A stretch of DNA of 64,000 nucleotides from Cryptosporangium arvum DSM 44712 (GTDB lineage Bacteria > Actinomycetota > Actinomycetes > Mycobacteriales > Cryptosporangiaceae), in contig NZ_KK073874.1 of the NCBI RefSeq assembly GCF_000585375.1, positions 6,230,894 through 6,294,893 of the forward strand, in the 5' to 3' direction. The first letter of the stretch is position 1, and each line of letters opens with the position of its first letter. The notes under the pieces were generated by a model that saw nothing but the letters and a program-made list of their open reading frames with translations, made no database searches and had not been told where the DNA came from. Below are positions 33,720 through 41,897 of the stretch, one piece after another. The translations under genes were made by a program, and so were the position numbers.

Positions 33720-33738
33720 GCGCCAAGTATGCCGTCGG

Positions 33739-34454
33739 CTACTCGAGGCCGGGGTAGGACGCGTGTACGTCGCCGCCGAAGAGCTGCCAGTAGAACGCGT
33801 TCATCGTCGCGGCGGCGGGCGCGCGCCGGGCGAGGATCGAGGCGACGACCGGAGGCAGGTCGCCGGGAAGGTGCCCGGCCGCGCACCGCCGCACGGTGAC
33901 CGTCCAGATGGAGCAGTTCGCGGTCGCGCAGGAACGCCGCGGTTTCGATCAACTGCCGCTCGACGACCTCCGCCTTCCCGACCGGGTCCTCGCGGAGCCA
34001 TTCGGACAACGCCATCGGGAGGTGCTCGAAGAACAGGACGAGGCTCCACGAGGCGTCCGCGAGGGCCTCCAGACGAGTGCGCGCGGCCGGCGAGCCGCCG
34101 AGGCGGGCCACCGCCGCGTCCACGTCCGCGAACTCCGGCGCCACCGGCGCGCGGCCCGGCAGGACCCGCCAGCCGTGGAGCACCGGGAAGGCGCGGGTCC
34201 GGCCGGTGCGGACCGCGTCGGTGACGACCTGGTTCGCCGCCAGCTCGCGCCACGCACCGAACCCGGGGCTGCCGATGCCGTACTGGCAGAACGTCGGGAG
34301 GCCGAACAGGTTCCCGGTGTCGCCGGGGCGCGCCCGCTCCCGGTCGGTCAACGGGATCCGTTTGGCGAACACCCGGACGCCGTCGAGCCGGAGCGTCGTC
34401 GAGGAGAGCGACGAGTTCCGCATCGCTGTACCCGATCTCCACGGAGCCGAGCAT
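33739..34454 (-). pseudogene. Kinase/phosphotransferase-like protein relic
   Basis: From ATG 34454 the reading MLGSVEIGYSDAELVALL shifts frame into RLDGVRVFAKRIPLTDRER, GLPTFCQYGIGSPGFGAWREL and LVLFFEHLPMALSEWL. It continues to the catalytic-loop start LLHLDGH, and then, after a junction near 33858-33895, to a different frame ending APAAATMNAFYWQLFGGDVH at stop 33739. This matches the ends of an actinomycete protein-kinase-like family. The part after the catalytic loop, including the metal-binding Asp region, has been deleted. ATG 34423 (MRNSSLSS) could start the main frame directly. Either way the product lacks the activation segment. Confidence 0.7.
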
Positions 34455-34562
34455 GGTAAGACGCTTCGCCGCCGCTGTCCACCCGAGCCCGACCGCCGTT
34501 CAGGGGCACCGGCCGACGCACACTGTCCCGGGGGAACACGTGGGGAAACGGAGGGGGATCCC

Positions 34563-35708
34563 GTGCTGGGGGAACGGTGTGCGGAGACGGTGCTGATCGG
34601 ACGGGACCGGGAGCTGGGGGCGCTCCGGTCGCTGCTGGAGCGCACGGCGGCCGGTCGGCTGACGCTGGCGGTCGTGGAGGGCGCGCCGGGCGCCGGCAAG
34701 ACACGGCTGCTGCAGGAGTTCGTCCGGATCGCGCGGCGGCGTGGGGCGTCGACCGCGCGGGAGACCGACTGGATCGACGGCAGCGGCATGTGGCGGATCG
34801 TCGCGTCCGGACGCGGCGACGGGCCGTCCGGACCGGGGGTGGGGACCGGGCCGCGGCTGCTCACCTGTGAGCATCCGCAGTGGATCCACCCGCGGGTCTG
34901 GCCCGAGCTGGAGGCGATCGCGCGTACGGTCCCGCTCCTGGTGGTGCTGACGCGACGCACCGGGGCGAGCGGGCCCGAGCTCGCCGACCCGCACCGGCTG
35001 GTGCTCGGGCCGCTGTCGGGGCCGGCGGTGAGCGCGTTGCTCGGGACGCTCGTCGGCGCGGTTCCGGACGCCGAGTTGCGTTCGCTCGCGGAGGTGGCCG
35101 GCGGCAACCCGCAGGCGCTCGAGGACCTGGTGACCGGCCTCCGCGAGGAAGCTCTGCTGGGGCTGCCCGCCCCGGCCCGGCTGCCCGCCAGGACCCGCGC
35201 ACGGCTCGACGCGACGCTCGCGGGTCTGTCGCCGACGGCACGGCACCTGGTGCAGGTGGCGTCGACCCTCGGAGTGCGGTTCGACGTGCGCGAGCTGGCC
35301 GGTCGGCTGCACCGCAGCGCCGCGTCGCTGGTGCCTGCCGTGCACGAGGCGATCACGTCGGGGCTGGTGGTGGGCGTCGAGGACGCGCTGCGGTTCCGGC
35401 ACGAACTGGTGCGGGCGGCGGCCGAGGAGTCGCTGCCCCGCCCGGTGCGCCGCGCCCTCCGGGACGAACGCGCACCGGCTCGCCGGGCCGACCCGGCGAC
35501 GGGTCGAGGCTGGGACGGACTGAGCGAACCCGAGCGGCGGGTCGCGGCGCTCGCGGGCTGCGGGCTGACGAATCAGCAGATCGCGCGGCGGATCGAGCGG
35601 TCCCCGCACACCGTGAACTTCCACCTGCGCCAGGTCTTCCGGAAGCTCGGCGTCGCCTCGCGGACCGAACTCGCCCACACCTACGCCGCCAGCGCGCTCA
35701 GCACCTGA
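34563..35708 (+). CDS. Compact LuxR/LAL-type ATPase regulator
   Basis: A 381-residue protein from GTG 34563 (GGAGGGGGAT upstream). Walker A GAPGAGKT (40-47) is in a STAND-like ATPase domain. Walker B is degenerate (LLTCEHPQWIHPRVWPEL in place of the usual DDAHWAD). Sensor region VPLLVVLTRR and winged-helix-like SPTARHLVQVASTLG follow. A C-terminal LuxR HTH (about 318-375) has LSEPERRVAALAGCGLTNQQIARRIERSPHTVNFHLRQVFRKLGV. LAL regulators are usually about 900 residues; here the long TPR region is absent. It converges on the biosynthetic operon, overlapping the last gene by 28 bases, and is a candidate pathway regulator. Confidence 0.85.
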   Translation: MLGERCAETVLIGRDRELGALRSLLERTAAGRLTLAVVEGAPGAGKTRLLQEFVRIARRRGASTARETDWIDGSGMWRIVASGRGDGPSGPGVGTGPRLLTCEHPQWIHPRVWPELEAIARTVPLLVVLTRRTGASGPELADPHRLVLGPLSGPAVSALLGTLVGAVPDAELRSLAEVAGGNPQALEDLVTGLREEALLGLPAPARLPARTRARLDATLAGLSPTARHLVQVASTLGVRFDVRELAGRLHRSAASLVPAVHEAITSGLVVGVEDALRFRHELVRAAAEESLPRPVRRALRDERAPARRADPATGRGWDGLSEPERRVAALAGCGLTNQQIARRIERSPHTVNFHLRQVFRKLGVASRTELAHTYAASALST

Positions 35709-36319
35709 TCGGTGGTCGGCGTCACCGCGCAGCGGCGGGCGGCGTACCACAGCGCCCATCGGTGTTCCTCGGCGCTGAAGTCGGCGACGGCGTCGGCCAC
35801 GAGGAACGGCTGGACGTCGTACGCGTAGGCGTCGGCCGCGGTGAGCAGGCAACCGATGTGGGCGAACACGCCGCAGACGATCAGCTGGTCACGCCCGGCG
35901 GCGGCCAGGTCGGCCGCGAGCGTCGTCCGGTGGAACGCACTGTAGCGGTGCTTGATCAGCACCGCGTCGCCCGGCGCGGGCGCCACGGTCGGCTCGATCG
36001 CGCGGTCCCCGGCGTCGTCGGCCATGCCTGCGCCCCACACGTCGTGCAGCAGCCCGCGGTCGGTGCGGGACATGCGGCCGGGCTGGGCGCTGTGCACGAC
36101 CGGTATCCCGCGGGCGGCCGCGGCGTCCTTGAGCCGCCGGACGTTCGCCAGCAGCTCGACCGTCGGCGAGCGGCCGGGTGGGAGGAACCCGAGGAAGTAG
36201 CCCTGCATGTCGTGCACGAGCAGCACCGCTCGCGCCGGGTCGGGCCGCCAGCCGGCCGGGCCGGCGCTCAGCTCGGCCGCGGTCGGCATCGGGTACGGAT
36301 CGATCGCCGGGATCGGCAC
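35681..36319 (-). CDS. phzD-like: PhzD/EntB-type isochorismatase (ADIC hydrolase)
   Basis: A 212-residue enzyme from GTG 36319 (AGGAGG upstream). It starts with the family's IPAIDPYPMPTAAEL. Catalytic Asp37 is in LLVHDMQGYF and Lys123 in LIKHRYSAF. At the position where other cysteine hydrolases have Cys it has Gly156 in GVFAHIGCL, diagnostic of isochorismatases. With a PhzE-type partner (41898) the predicted reaction is vinyl-ether hydrolysis of 2-amino-2-deoxyisochorismate to trans-2,3-dihydro-3-hydroxyanthranilate plus pyruvate. It is the last gene of the coupled seven-gene operon, 8 bases after the dehydrogenase. No aryl-carrier domain is attached, unlike EntB. Confidence 0.9.
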   Translation of the reverse strand: MPIPAIDPYPMPTAAELSAGPAGWRPDPARAVLLVHDMQGYFLGFLPPGRSPTVELLANVRRLKDAAAARGIPVVHSAQPGRMSRTDRGLLHDVWGAGMADDAGDRAIEPTVAPAPGDAVLIKHRYSAFHRTTLAADLAAAGRDQLIVCGVFAHIGCLLTAADAYAYDVQPFLVADAVADFSAEEHRWALWYAARRCAVTPTTDQVLSALAA

Positions 36320-36327
36320 GGGACCTC

Positions 36328-37062
36328 CTAGGCGCGGAGCGCGGCTCCGCCGTCGACGTACAGGTCGTGCATCGTGATGTGGCGGGCCCGGTCGGAGGCG
36401 AGAAAGACCACCGCGTCGGCGACGTCCGACGCCTCCGCGAGCCGTCCGAGCGGAATGCCGACGCGGTGCCGGTCCGGCGCGCCGCGCAGCGTGGCCTCGC
36501 GGTCGGCCGGGCCGGTCCACATGTCACGCAGCATCGGTGTGTCGGTCGAGCCCGGGGCCACCACGTTGCACCGGATCCCGAACTCGGCGAGCTCGAGCCC
36601 GAGGCAGCGCGTGAAGTGGGCCGCAGCCGCTTTGGAGGCCGCGTAGGCCGCCATCCCGCTGCGGGGCACGCCGGCGGCGTTGGAGGCGACGGTGACGATC
36701 GCGCCGCGGCGGCGGGGCACCATCCGCCGGGCGACGGCCCGGCTGACCCGGAACACTCCCCCGGCGTTGACGTCGAACACCCGGGCCCACTCGTCGTCGC
36801 CCAGGTCCACCGCCGGGCCGGTCGCGAGCACGCCGGCCACGTTCACCAGCACGTCGATCGCCCCGACCCGCGCCTCGATCCGGTCCACCGCCCGGTCGAC
36901 GGCGGCGGGGTCCCGGACGTCGAGGGTCACCGCCGCCGGGGCCTGCAGGTCGGCCGGTACGACCCGGCACCCTTCGGCGGTCAACGCGGTCACCACCGCC
37001 GCCCCGATCCCGCCCGCGGCCCCGGTGACCAGCGCCACCGTGCCCTCCAGCCCGGTGCTCAC
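36328..37062 (-). CDS. entA-like: EntA/DhbA-like dehydrogenase (SDR), predicted dihydro-hydroxyanthranilate oxidation
   Basis: A 244-residue SDR. It has [12 protein letters not shown] (14-25), acidic Asp38 after strand 2 (NAD preference), [33 protein letters not shown] with the Tyr-x3-Lys pair, [13 protein letters not shown], and the EntA-like C-terminus [18 protein letters not shown]. EntA homologues aromatise 2,3-dihydro-2,3-dihydroxybenzoate. Beside PhzD/PhzE homologues the expected substrate is dihydro-3-hydroxyanthranilate, giving 3-hydroxyanthranilic acid. It overlaps the upstream monooxygenase by four bases. Confidence 0.88.
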   Translation of the reverse strand: MSTGLEGTVALVTGAAGGIGAAVVTALTAEGCRVVPADLQAPAAVTLDVRDPAAVDRAVDRIEARVGAIDVLVNVAGVLATGPAVDLGDDEWARVFDVNAGGVFRVSRAVARRMVPRRRGAIVTVASNAAGVPRSGMAAYAASKAAAAHFTRCLGLELAEFGIRCNVVAPGSTDTPMLRDMWTGPADREATLRGAPDRHRVGIPLGRLAEASDVADAVVFLASDRARHITMHDLYVDGGAALRA

Positions 37063-38021
37063 CGGTCACCCCCGGCGGCCAGCCGCTGGTCCCGGGCGCG
37101 CTGCTCCGGACCGTCCGGGAGGTGGTTGTCGATGCCCGCACGCCGCACCGCCTCGGCCAGGGCGGTCGCGCGAGGAGTGCGCTCCGCGTCGTAGCGGGCC
37201 AGCGCGGCGTCGATCGACGGTGCCGCCGCCAGGCACGAGGCCAGCGCGTCGGCGTCGAGCAGCGCCTGGGACGCGCCCTGGGCCAGGTAGGGCAGCATCG
37301 GGTGGGCGGCGTCCCCGACCAGCGCCACCCGTCCCGCGACCCGGCGGGGCAGCGGCGCCCGGTCGCACAGCTCGTGCCGCACCGGCGCCCGGCCCCGGGC
37401 CAGCAGTTCCCGGACGTCGGCGTGCCAGGCGTCGAACGAGGACCCGACGGCCACGACGTTGAGCACGCCGGGCGCGATCGGGTAGCTGACGCAGTGCTGA
37501 CCGGGCCCCAGCCAGACGCGGACCCGCGGCGGATCGGGCCACGGGGCCCGCACCAGCACGCGCCGGGCGAACACGCCGGACGTCCGTACCTCGTCCGCCG
37601 CCACCGCCCGACGCACCACCGACCGCAACCCGTCGGCCCCGACGACCAGGTCGGCCGGGACGCTGCGGCCACTCGACAGGTGGACCGCGTCGGACACCCC
37701 CACGCAGCGCGCGCGGCGCACCGGGACACCGGCTCCCAGCGCGCGATGCAGATCCGCGCGGCGCATCGCGGCGTACGGTGCCTCGAGCGGCGTCCGGGCG
37801 ATCAGCGCGCCGGAGTCCCAGCGGCGCAGCTCCCGGAACGCCGGCCGCACCGCGAACGACAGGTCGACGCCCCACCGCTCCAGCAGCCGCACCGCGGCCG
37901 GCCCGAGCTGGAGGCCGTACCCGGACGGCGGGGAGCCCTGCTCCAGCACGACGCACGGCACGCCGAGCGCGCGGGCCGTGGCCAGCCCGGCGATTCCTCC
38001 ACCCACCACGACGATCCTCAT
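37059..38021 (-). CDS. FAD-dependent aromatic monooxygenase
   Basis: A 320-residue flavoprotein of the salicylate-hydroxylase type. It has the GxGxxG dinucleotide motif [16 protein letters not shown] (3-18), the DG motif [15 protein letters not shown], and the GD motif [28 protein letters not shown]. It is shorter than typical 390-residue members, with a trimmed C-terminus. In the operon it overlaps both neighbours (one and four bases). Likely role: ring hydroxylation (possibly decarboxylating) of an aminophenolic acid or of the final heterocycle; the sequence does not say which. Confidence 0.88.
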   Translation of the reverse strand: MRIVVVGGGIAGLATARALGVPCVVLEQGSPPSGYGLQLGPAAVRLLERWGVDLSFAVRPAFRELRRWDSGALIARTPLEAPYAAMRRADLHRALGAGVPVRRARCVGVSDAVHLSSGRSVPADLVVGADGLRSVVRRAVAADEVRTSGVFARRVLVRAPWPDPPRVRVWLGPGQHCVSYPIAPGVLNVVAVGSSFDAWHADVRELLARGRAPVRHELCDRAPLPRRVAGRVALVGDAAHPMLPYLAQGASQALLDADALASCLAAAPSIDAALARYDAERTPRATALAEAVRRAGIDNHLPDGPEQRARDQRLAAGGDR

Positions 38022-39259
38022 CAGTAGTACCGCAGGGCGGTGTCCCAGTCCTCGCCCGGACCGAACAGCGACCGTGGTTTCAGCACGTCCGACCACGCGG
38101 TCAGCCGGGCGACCGGCACCAGGCCGCCCGGCGGGACCGCGGTCACCCGGACGTCGCCGATCGCGGCGGTCAGGTCCGCGCAGGCGGCCGCCCGGTACCG
38201 GTCGGCGACCTCGATCTGCAGTTCCAGCCGCTCCCCGGTCCGCGCGCGCCAGAACAGCACGCCGTACTCGGCCGGCAGCGAGAACACGTGGTCGTCCAGC
38301 TCGGCTTCGGTCAGTGCGCCGGAACGACCGAGCACCCGGACGTCGGGCAGCCACCAGCCGCACGCGCAGTCGCGGTAGGACACCTCGACCTCGTCCTCGA
38401 TCGCGTAGCGCAGCAACGGCATCGCCTCCCGGTAGAGCGGCGTGACGACGAGCCGACCCCGCCCGGCCGGGGTGATCTCCCCGGTGACCGGGTCGTGGAC
38501 CTCGCACACCACCCGGTCGGCCCACAGGTGCAGCCGTCCTTCCGGGCAGGCCCCGGCCAGGCTCCCGGCTTCGGTCGCGCCGTACTCCTCGACGACCGGC
38601 ACCCCCCACAGCTCCTCGATCCGGGCCCGGCGGGCCCGGCCGAGCCGGTCACCGCCGACGAACAACGCACGCAGCGCGGGGAAATCGTGGGCCGGCGAGT
38701 ACCCGGCCAGCCGCGCGGCCGCCGCCCAGAGCAGCGTCTCGGTCGCCAGCGACCAGGTGACCGTCACGTCGAGGTCGTGCAGCACCCGCACCAGCCGGGC
38801 GTAGGGCATCGCCAGCGACCGGTTGTCGGCCGGCACCACGGTCGCGCCGGCGCGGCGGGCGGCCGCGTGCGCCAGGTGCCCGGTGATCATCAGCGCGTAC
38901 GGCGTCCGCACCAGGAACGTGTCGTCGGCGCGGAGGCCCACGTGCTTGCGCGCGTAGCGGCTCGCGAGGTCGTCCCAGTCGGCGTCGGTGTAGTACGACG
39001 CGGTGGGCGAACCGGTGCTGCCGCTGGACTCGTGATAGGTCGCCAGTGCGGCGCGCTCGACCGCCAGCAGGCCGAACGGGTAGGCGTCGCGGAGGTCGGC
39101 TTTGGTCGTGAGCGGCGCGTCGGCGAGCGTCGGCGGCACGCCCCGGGCGGCGTAGAACGGCGACTTCGACGCGGACGTGAGCACCGCGTCCAGCCGCGGG
39201 CGCTGGAGCCGGGCCAGCTCCTCGAACGAGGACCAGTCCCCGAGTGCGGGCAGGGTCAT
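38021..39259 (-). CDS. PaaK-like AMP-forming ligase
   Basis: A 412-residue adenylate-forming enzyme. The P-loop-like motif is SSGSTGSPT (78-86), A5 motif EEYGATEAGS (224-233), A7-like LLRYAIEDEVEV, a Cys pair DCACGWW (298-303) as in phenylacetate-CoA ligases, and catalytic Lys394 in DVLKPRSLFG. It activates an aryl carboxylate as AMP or CoA ester. Its partner, the amidohydrolase-fold gene, overlaps by four bases. Ligase plus amidohydrolase is the pair known to form the benzoxazole ring in nataxazole- and caboxamycin-type pathways. The acid activated here would be 3-hydroxyanthranilate or 3-amino-4-hydroxybenzoate. Confidence 0.88.
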   Translation of the reverse strand: MTLPALGDWSSFEELARLQRPRLDAVLTSASKSPFYAARGVPPTLADAPLTTKADLRDAYPFGLLAVERAALATYHESSGSTGSPTASYYTDADWDDLASRYARKHVGLRADDTFLVRTPYALMITGHLAHAAARRAGATVVPADNRSLAMPYARLVRVLHDLDVTVTWSLATETLLWAAAARLAGYSPAHDFPALRALFVGGDRLGRARRARIEELWGVPVVEEYGATEAGSLAGACPEGRLHLWADRVVCEVHDPVTGEITPAGRGRLVVTPLYREAMPLLRYAIEDEVEVSYRDCACGWWLPDVRVLGRSGALTEAELDDHVFSLPAEYGVLFWRARTGERLELQIEVADRYRAAACADLTAAIGDVRVTAVPPGGLVPVARLTAWSDVLKPRSLFGPGEDWDTALRYY

Positions 39260-39993
39260 GACTCCCCCAGTAAGCGGCGGGCGTTGGTGTCGGTGACCGC
39301 GCGGTAGGTCGGGCGGTCGAGGTCGAGGGCCGCGAGTTTGACCAGCTCGACGCGGGGATCCTGGAGCGGGTACTCGGTACCGAACAGCACCCGGCCGGGC
39401 CCGAGGCGGGCCAGCGCCAGGCGCGCGACGGCGGTGAACGCGCCGGAGAGTTCGGCGGCGACGTTCGGGTGCGGCGCGAGGACCGCGAGGCCGCGCGCGT
39501 CGAGGCCGGTGGAGCCGCAGTGGCCGAACACGAAGTCGACGCGCGGGAAGGCGCGGGCCAGTGCGGCCAGGTCCGCCGCCCGGGTACCGGGGCGGCCCAG
39601 GCACACCGTGTAGACGGGGTGCCGGTGGGTCGCGGCCGTCGCCACCAGGTCGCGCACGCGCGGGTCGTCGTAGCGGAAGCCGTGGACCGCCGGGGAGATC
39701 TCCAGGCCGCGGTACCGGTCCGCCGCCGTCGCGTAGGCCTCGGCGTCGGCGAACGGGTCGGCGAAGAAGAACGGCAGCAGCGCGCCGCCACTGCCCCGCG
39801 CGGCGGCCAGCACCGCGGTGTTGTCCGCCGCCGGCCCCGGCTCGGCCCGGTCGGCGGTGATCCGCTCGGAGAGCTCGTCCAGCGTGACGAGGCCACCCGC
39901 GCAGACCGCGGCGCGGGCGATGCCGGCCGCGCCCATCGCGTCGCGCAGCCCTGCGTCGAGCCGGGCGTGGAAGTCGATCACTGCTCGTGACAC
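39256..39993 (-). CDS. Amidohydrolase-fold protein, putative benzoxazole-type cyclase
   Basis: A 245-residue TIM-barrel protein of the amidohydrolase-2 (ACMSD-like) group: VIDFHARLD at the start, strands with RHPVYTVCLG (His125), VDFVFGHCGS (His158), and RVLFGTEYPL near the end. The usual HxH metal pair is His9-x-Arg11, and the final Asp ligand of FGSDYP is Glu207 in FGTEYP. The metal site is therefore altered, and ordinary hydrolysis is doubtful. It sits between the ligase (4-base overlap) and the dehydroquinate-synthase-II gene (16-base overlap). By analogy to benzoxazole pathways it should close the oxazole ring. Confidence 0.82.
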   Translation of the reverse strand: MSRAVIDFHARLDAGLRDAMGAAGIARAAVCAGGLVTLDELSERITADRAEPGPAADNTAVLAAARGSGGALLPFFFADPFADAEAYATAADRYRGLEISPAVHGFRYDDPRVRDLVATAATHRHPVYTVCLGRPGTRAADLAALARAFPRVDFVFGHCGSTGLDARGLAVLAPHPNVAAELSGAFTAVARLALARLGPGRVLFGTEYPLQDPRVELVKLAALDLDRPTYRAVTDTNARRLLGES

Positions 39994-41015
39994 AGTTCGT
40001 CGATCGGGTACCCCACGTGCCGGGCCCGCTCGGGCAGGTGGCCCAGCAGCGAGTCCCCCGGCCGCAGCGCGGTGGAGTTCAGCACCCGCGCCCCCGGCCC
40101 CAGCAGCCGCACGTGCCAGTCGTCCTGCACGATCAGGTTCACCGGTTCACCCGACCCGGCCACCGCGGAGATCGAGAGCAGCGGCCGCGTCTCGATCTTC
40201 ACCCGCCCCACCGTCACCGGCCGGGTCCGGCCGTCGGCGCCCACCGCGAGCACGGTGCTGCCCGCACGCACCTCGCTCAGGTACCGGGTCCGGGCGTCGT
40301 CGGCCAGCGTGTACGACATGATCGCGCCGGCGTTCACCCGGAACGGCCGGGTCGGCATGTACGGCAGCGGATGCGTCTCGCTCACGCACAGCACCAGCGC
40401 CCTGGCTCGCGACCCGACCAGGATCCCCTCGTCCTGCGCCAGGTAGGTGCACGTGTCGACGCAGGCCCGCTCGCCCGTCCCGGCGTGCGCGACGCCGGTC
40501 ACGGTCAGCGTCTCCAGCGGCAGGGCCGGGGTGCGGCGCCGCAGCGCCGCGGCCAGCCGGGTGCAGTCCCCCGGCCGCGCCGCGGCCAGCATCACCGCCC
40601 CCGGACCGTGTTCGAGCACCCCGGCGTGCACCGCCGCCTCGTCCACGTCGTCCACCACGGTGACGACCAGCCCGTCGGCGTCGGCCGCCGCGGCCAGCAC
40701 GATCTCCAGCGGGATGTTCGTGGGATCGGTGAACCGCAGCACCGTGCACGGGTCGCGGCGCGCGCTCGCGCAGGCCTCGGCCAGGCTGTCGGCGTCGTCG
40801 ACCGTGAGACACCGCGCGACGAGGTCGGCGACCCCGGTCCCGGCCGGGAGCTCGGGCCCCTTCGGGGCCAGCACCCGTTTCACCGTCGGCGGCACCGCCG
40901 CCAGGTCGTCCGCCCCGTCGGCCACGATCGCGTCGAAACCGCAGTGCAGTGCTTCTTCGCGGACGACGTCGGTCAGGTCGCCGAGCCCGCGGGTGTCGAG
41001 CCAGAGCCCGGTCAT
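39978..41015 (-). CDS. griH-like: 3-dehydroquinate synthase II family (GriH-like 3-amino-4-hydroxybenzoate synthase)
   Basis: A 345-residue protein of the archaeal-type dehydroquinate synthase II family. Recognisable blocks are DPTNIPLEIVLAAA, ETLTVTGVAHAGTGERACVDTC, GILVGSRARALVLCVSETHPLPYMPTRPFRVNAGAIMSY and RYLSEVRAGSTVLAVG. In actinomycetes this family's known member GriH turns the GriI product into 3-amino-4-hydroxybenzoate. The GriI-like gene lies directly upstream with a 4-base overlap, making that role much more likely than shikimate synthesis. Confidence 0.9.
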   Translation of the reverse strand: MTGLWLDTRGLGDLTDVVREEALHCGFDAIVADGADDLAAVPPTVKRVLAPKGPELPAGTGVADLVARCLTVDDADSLAEACASARRDPCTVLRFTDPTNIPLEIVLAAAADADGLVVTVVDDVDEAAVHAGVLEHGPGAVMLAAARPGDCTRLAAALRRRTPALPLETLTVTGVAHAGTGERACVDTCTYLAQDEGILVGSRARALVLCVSETHPLPYMPTRPFRVNAGAIMSYTLADDARTRYLSEVRAGSTVLAVGADGRTRPVTVGRVKIETRPLLSISAVAGSGEPVNLIVQDDWHVRLLGPGARVLNSTALRPGDSLLGHLPERARHVGYPIDELCHEQ

Positions 41016-41809
41016 CGCGCCACCGCCGCCGGCCGCCCGTGCACCAGCGCGGAGAGCCGCCGCACCCGCTCGCCGGGATCGTCGGCGGTGAACACGAACC
41101 GCCCGGCCGCCACCCCGCCCGCCCCGCCGTGCACCGCGCTCAGCAACTGCTCGAACGTCTCCTCCGGGTCGGCCGACGCCCCACCGGCCGCGATCACCGG
41201 GATCGGGCAGGCCGCGGTGATCGCGGTGACCTCGCCCGACGACGACGGCAGCGCGGTCTTCACCAGGTCCGCGCCGAGCTCGGCCGCGATCGTCACGGCG
41301 TGCGCGACGACGTCCGGGGCGTGCGGATCGGGCACCGCCGGGCCGCGGGCGTAGACCATCGCCAGCAACGGAAGACCCCAGCGGTCGCAGGCGTCGGCGA
41401 CCGCGGCCAGGTCGGCGATCTGGCGCTCCTCGGTGGCCGAGCCCACGTTCACGTGGACGCTCACCCCGTGGGCGCCGAGACGCAGGGCCTCCTCGACCCC
41501 GCAGACCAGGTACTTGGCGTCCGGATCGCCGGCCAGGCCGGTGCTGGCCGACAGGTGCACCAGCAGCGACAGCTCGCGGAACCGGTGCGGCCGCAGCCGG
41601 CGCACCGCGCCCTTGTGCAGGACGACGGCGTCCGCACCGGCGTCGGCGATCGTGCCGACCAGCCGATCCAGATGTCCACTGTGCGCGGCCGGACCCACGC
41701 TGATCGGATGGTCCAGCGGCACGATCAGCAACCGGCCGGAATCGCGGCGGTAGAGGTGCTGGAGCCGAACGCTCCGGGCGAAATTGATCACGCCGCCGAC
41801 GCTAGGCAA
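41012..41809 (-). CDS. griI-like: Class I aldolase, GriI-like (C7 aminophenol precursor synthase)
   Basis: A 265-residue DeoC/FbaB-type TIM barrel. It starts near VGGVINFARSVRLQHLYRR, with active-site Asp33 in IVPLDHPISVG, Tyr153 in MVYARG and Schiff-base Lys184 in ADLVKTALP. A phosphate-binding AAGGAS and GGVAAGRFVF follow. The known homologue GriI joins aspartate semialdehyde to dihydroxyacetone phosphate, the first step to 3-amino-4-hydroxybenzoate. It is the first gene of the seven-gene operon, reading away from the 88-bp divergent control region that holds the tandem palindrome. No clear Shine-Dalgarno precedes the ATG at 41809, so a leaderless or alternative start is possible. Confidence 0.9.
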   Translation of the reverse strand: MPSVGGVINFARSVRLQHLYRRDSGRLLIVPLDHPISVGPAAHSGHLDRLVGTIADAGADAVVLHKGAVRRLRPHRFRELSLLVHLSASTGLAGDPDAKYLVCGVEEALRLGAHGVSVHVNVGSATEERQIADLAAVADACDRWGLPLLAMVYARGPAVPDPHAPDVVAHAVTIAAELGADLVKTALPSSSGEVTAITAACPIPVIAAGGASADPEETFEQLLSAVHGGAGGVAAGRFVFTADDPGERVRRLSALVHGRPAAVAR

Positions 41810-41826
41810 TTCGACGCGCGGCGCCC

Positions 41827-41862
41827 ACTACTGATCCGGGTAGCACTACTCGATCGAGTAGT
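41827..41862. promoter_or_regulatory. Tandem 18-bp palindromic operator in the divergent biosynthetic promoter
   Basis: Two directly adjoining 18-mers: ACTACTGATCCGGGTAGC (41827-41844, imperfect) and ACTACTCGATCGAGTAGT (41845-41862, a perfect palindrome). They share the first six bases and the TAG in the right half. They lie in the middle of the 88-bp gap between the operon start (41809) and phzE-like (41898), so one regulator could govern both directions. Confidence 0.75.
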
Positions 41863-41897
41863 TGCGGCTCGGCCACCGCATTCGGCACAACAGAGGA

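Noticed and set aside
35681-36319. Siderophore (2,3-dihydroxybenzoate) operon
   Set aside because: No isochorismate synthase, carrier domain or NRPS; the chorismate enzyme is a fused amidotransferase type (PhzE), pointing to an amino product.
39978-41015. Primary shikimate-pathway dehydroquinate synthase
   Set aside because: Type II enzyme directly coupled to a GriI-like aldolase inside a secondary-metabolite operon; actinomycetes normally use the AroB type for shikimate.
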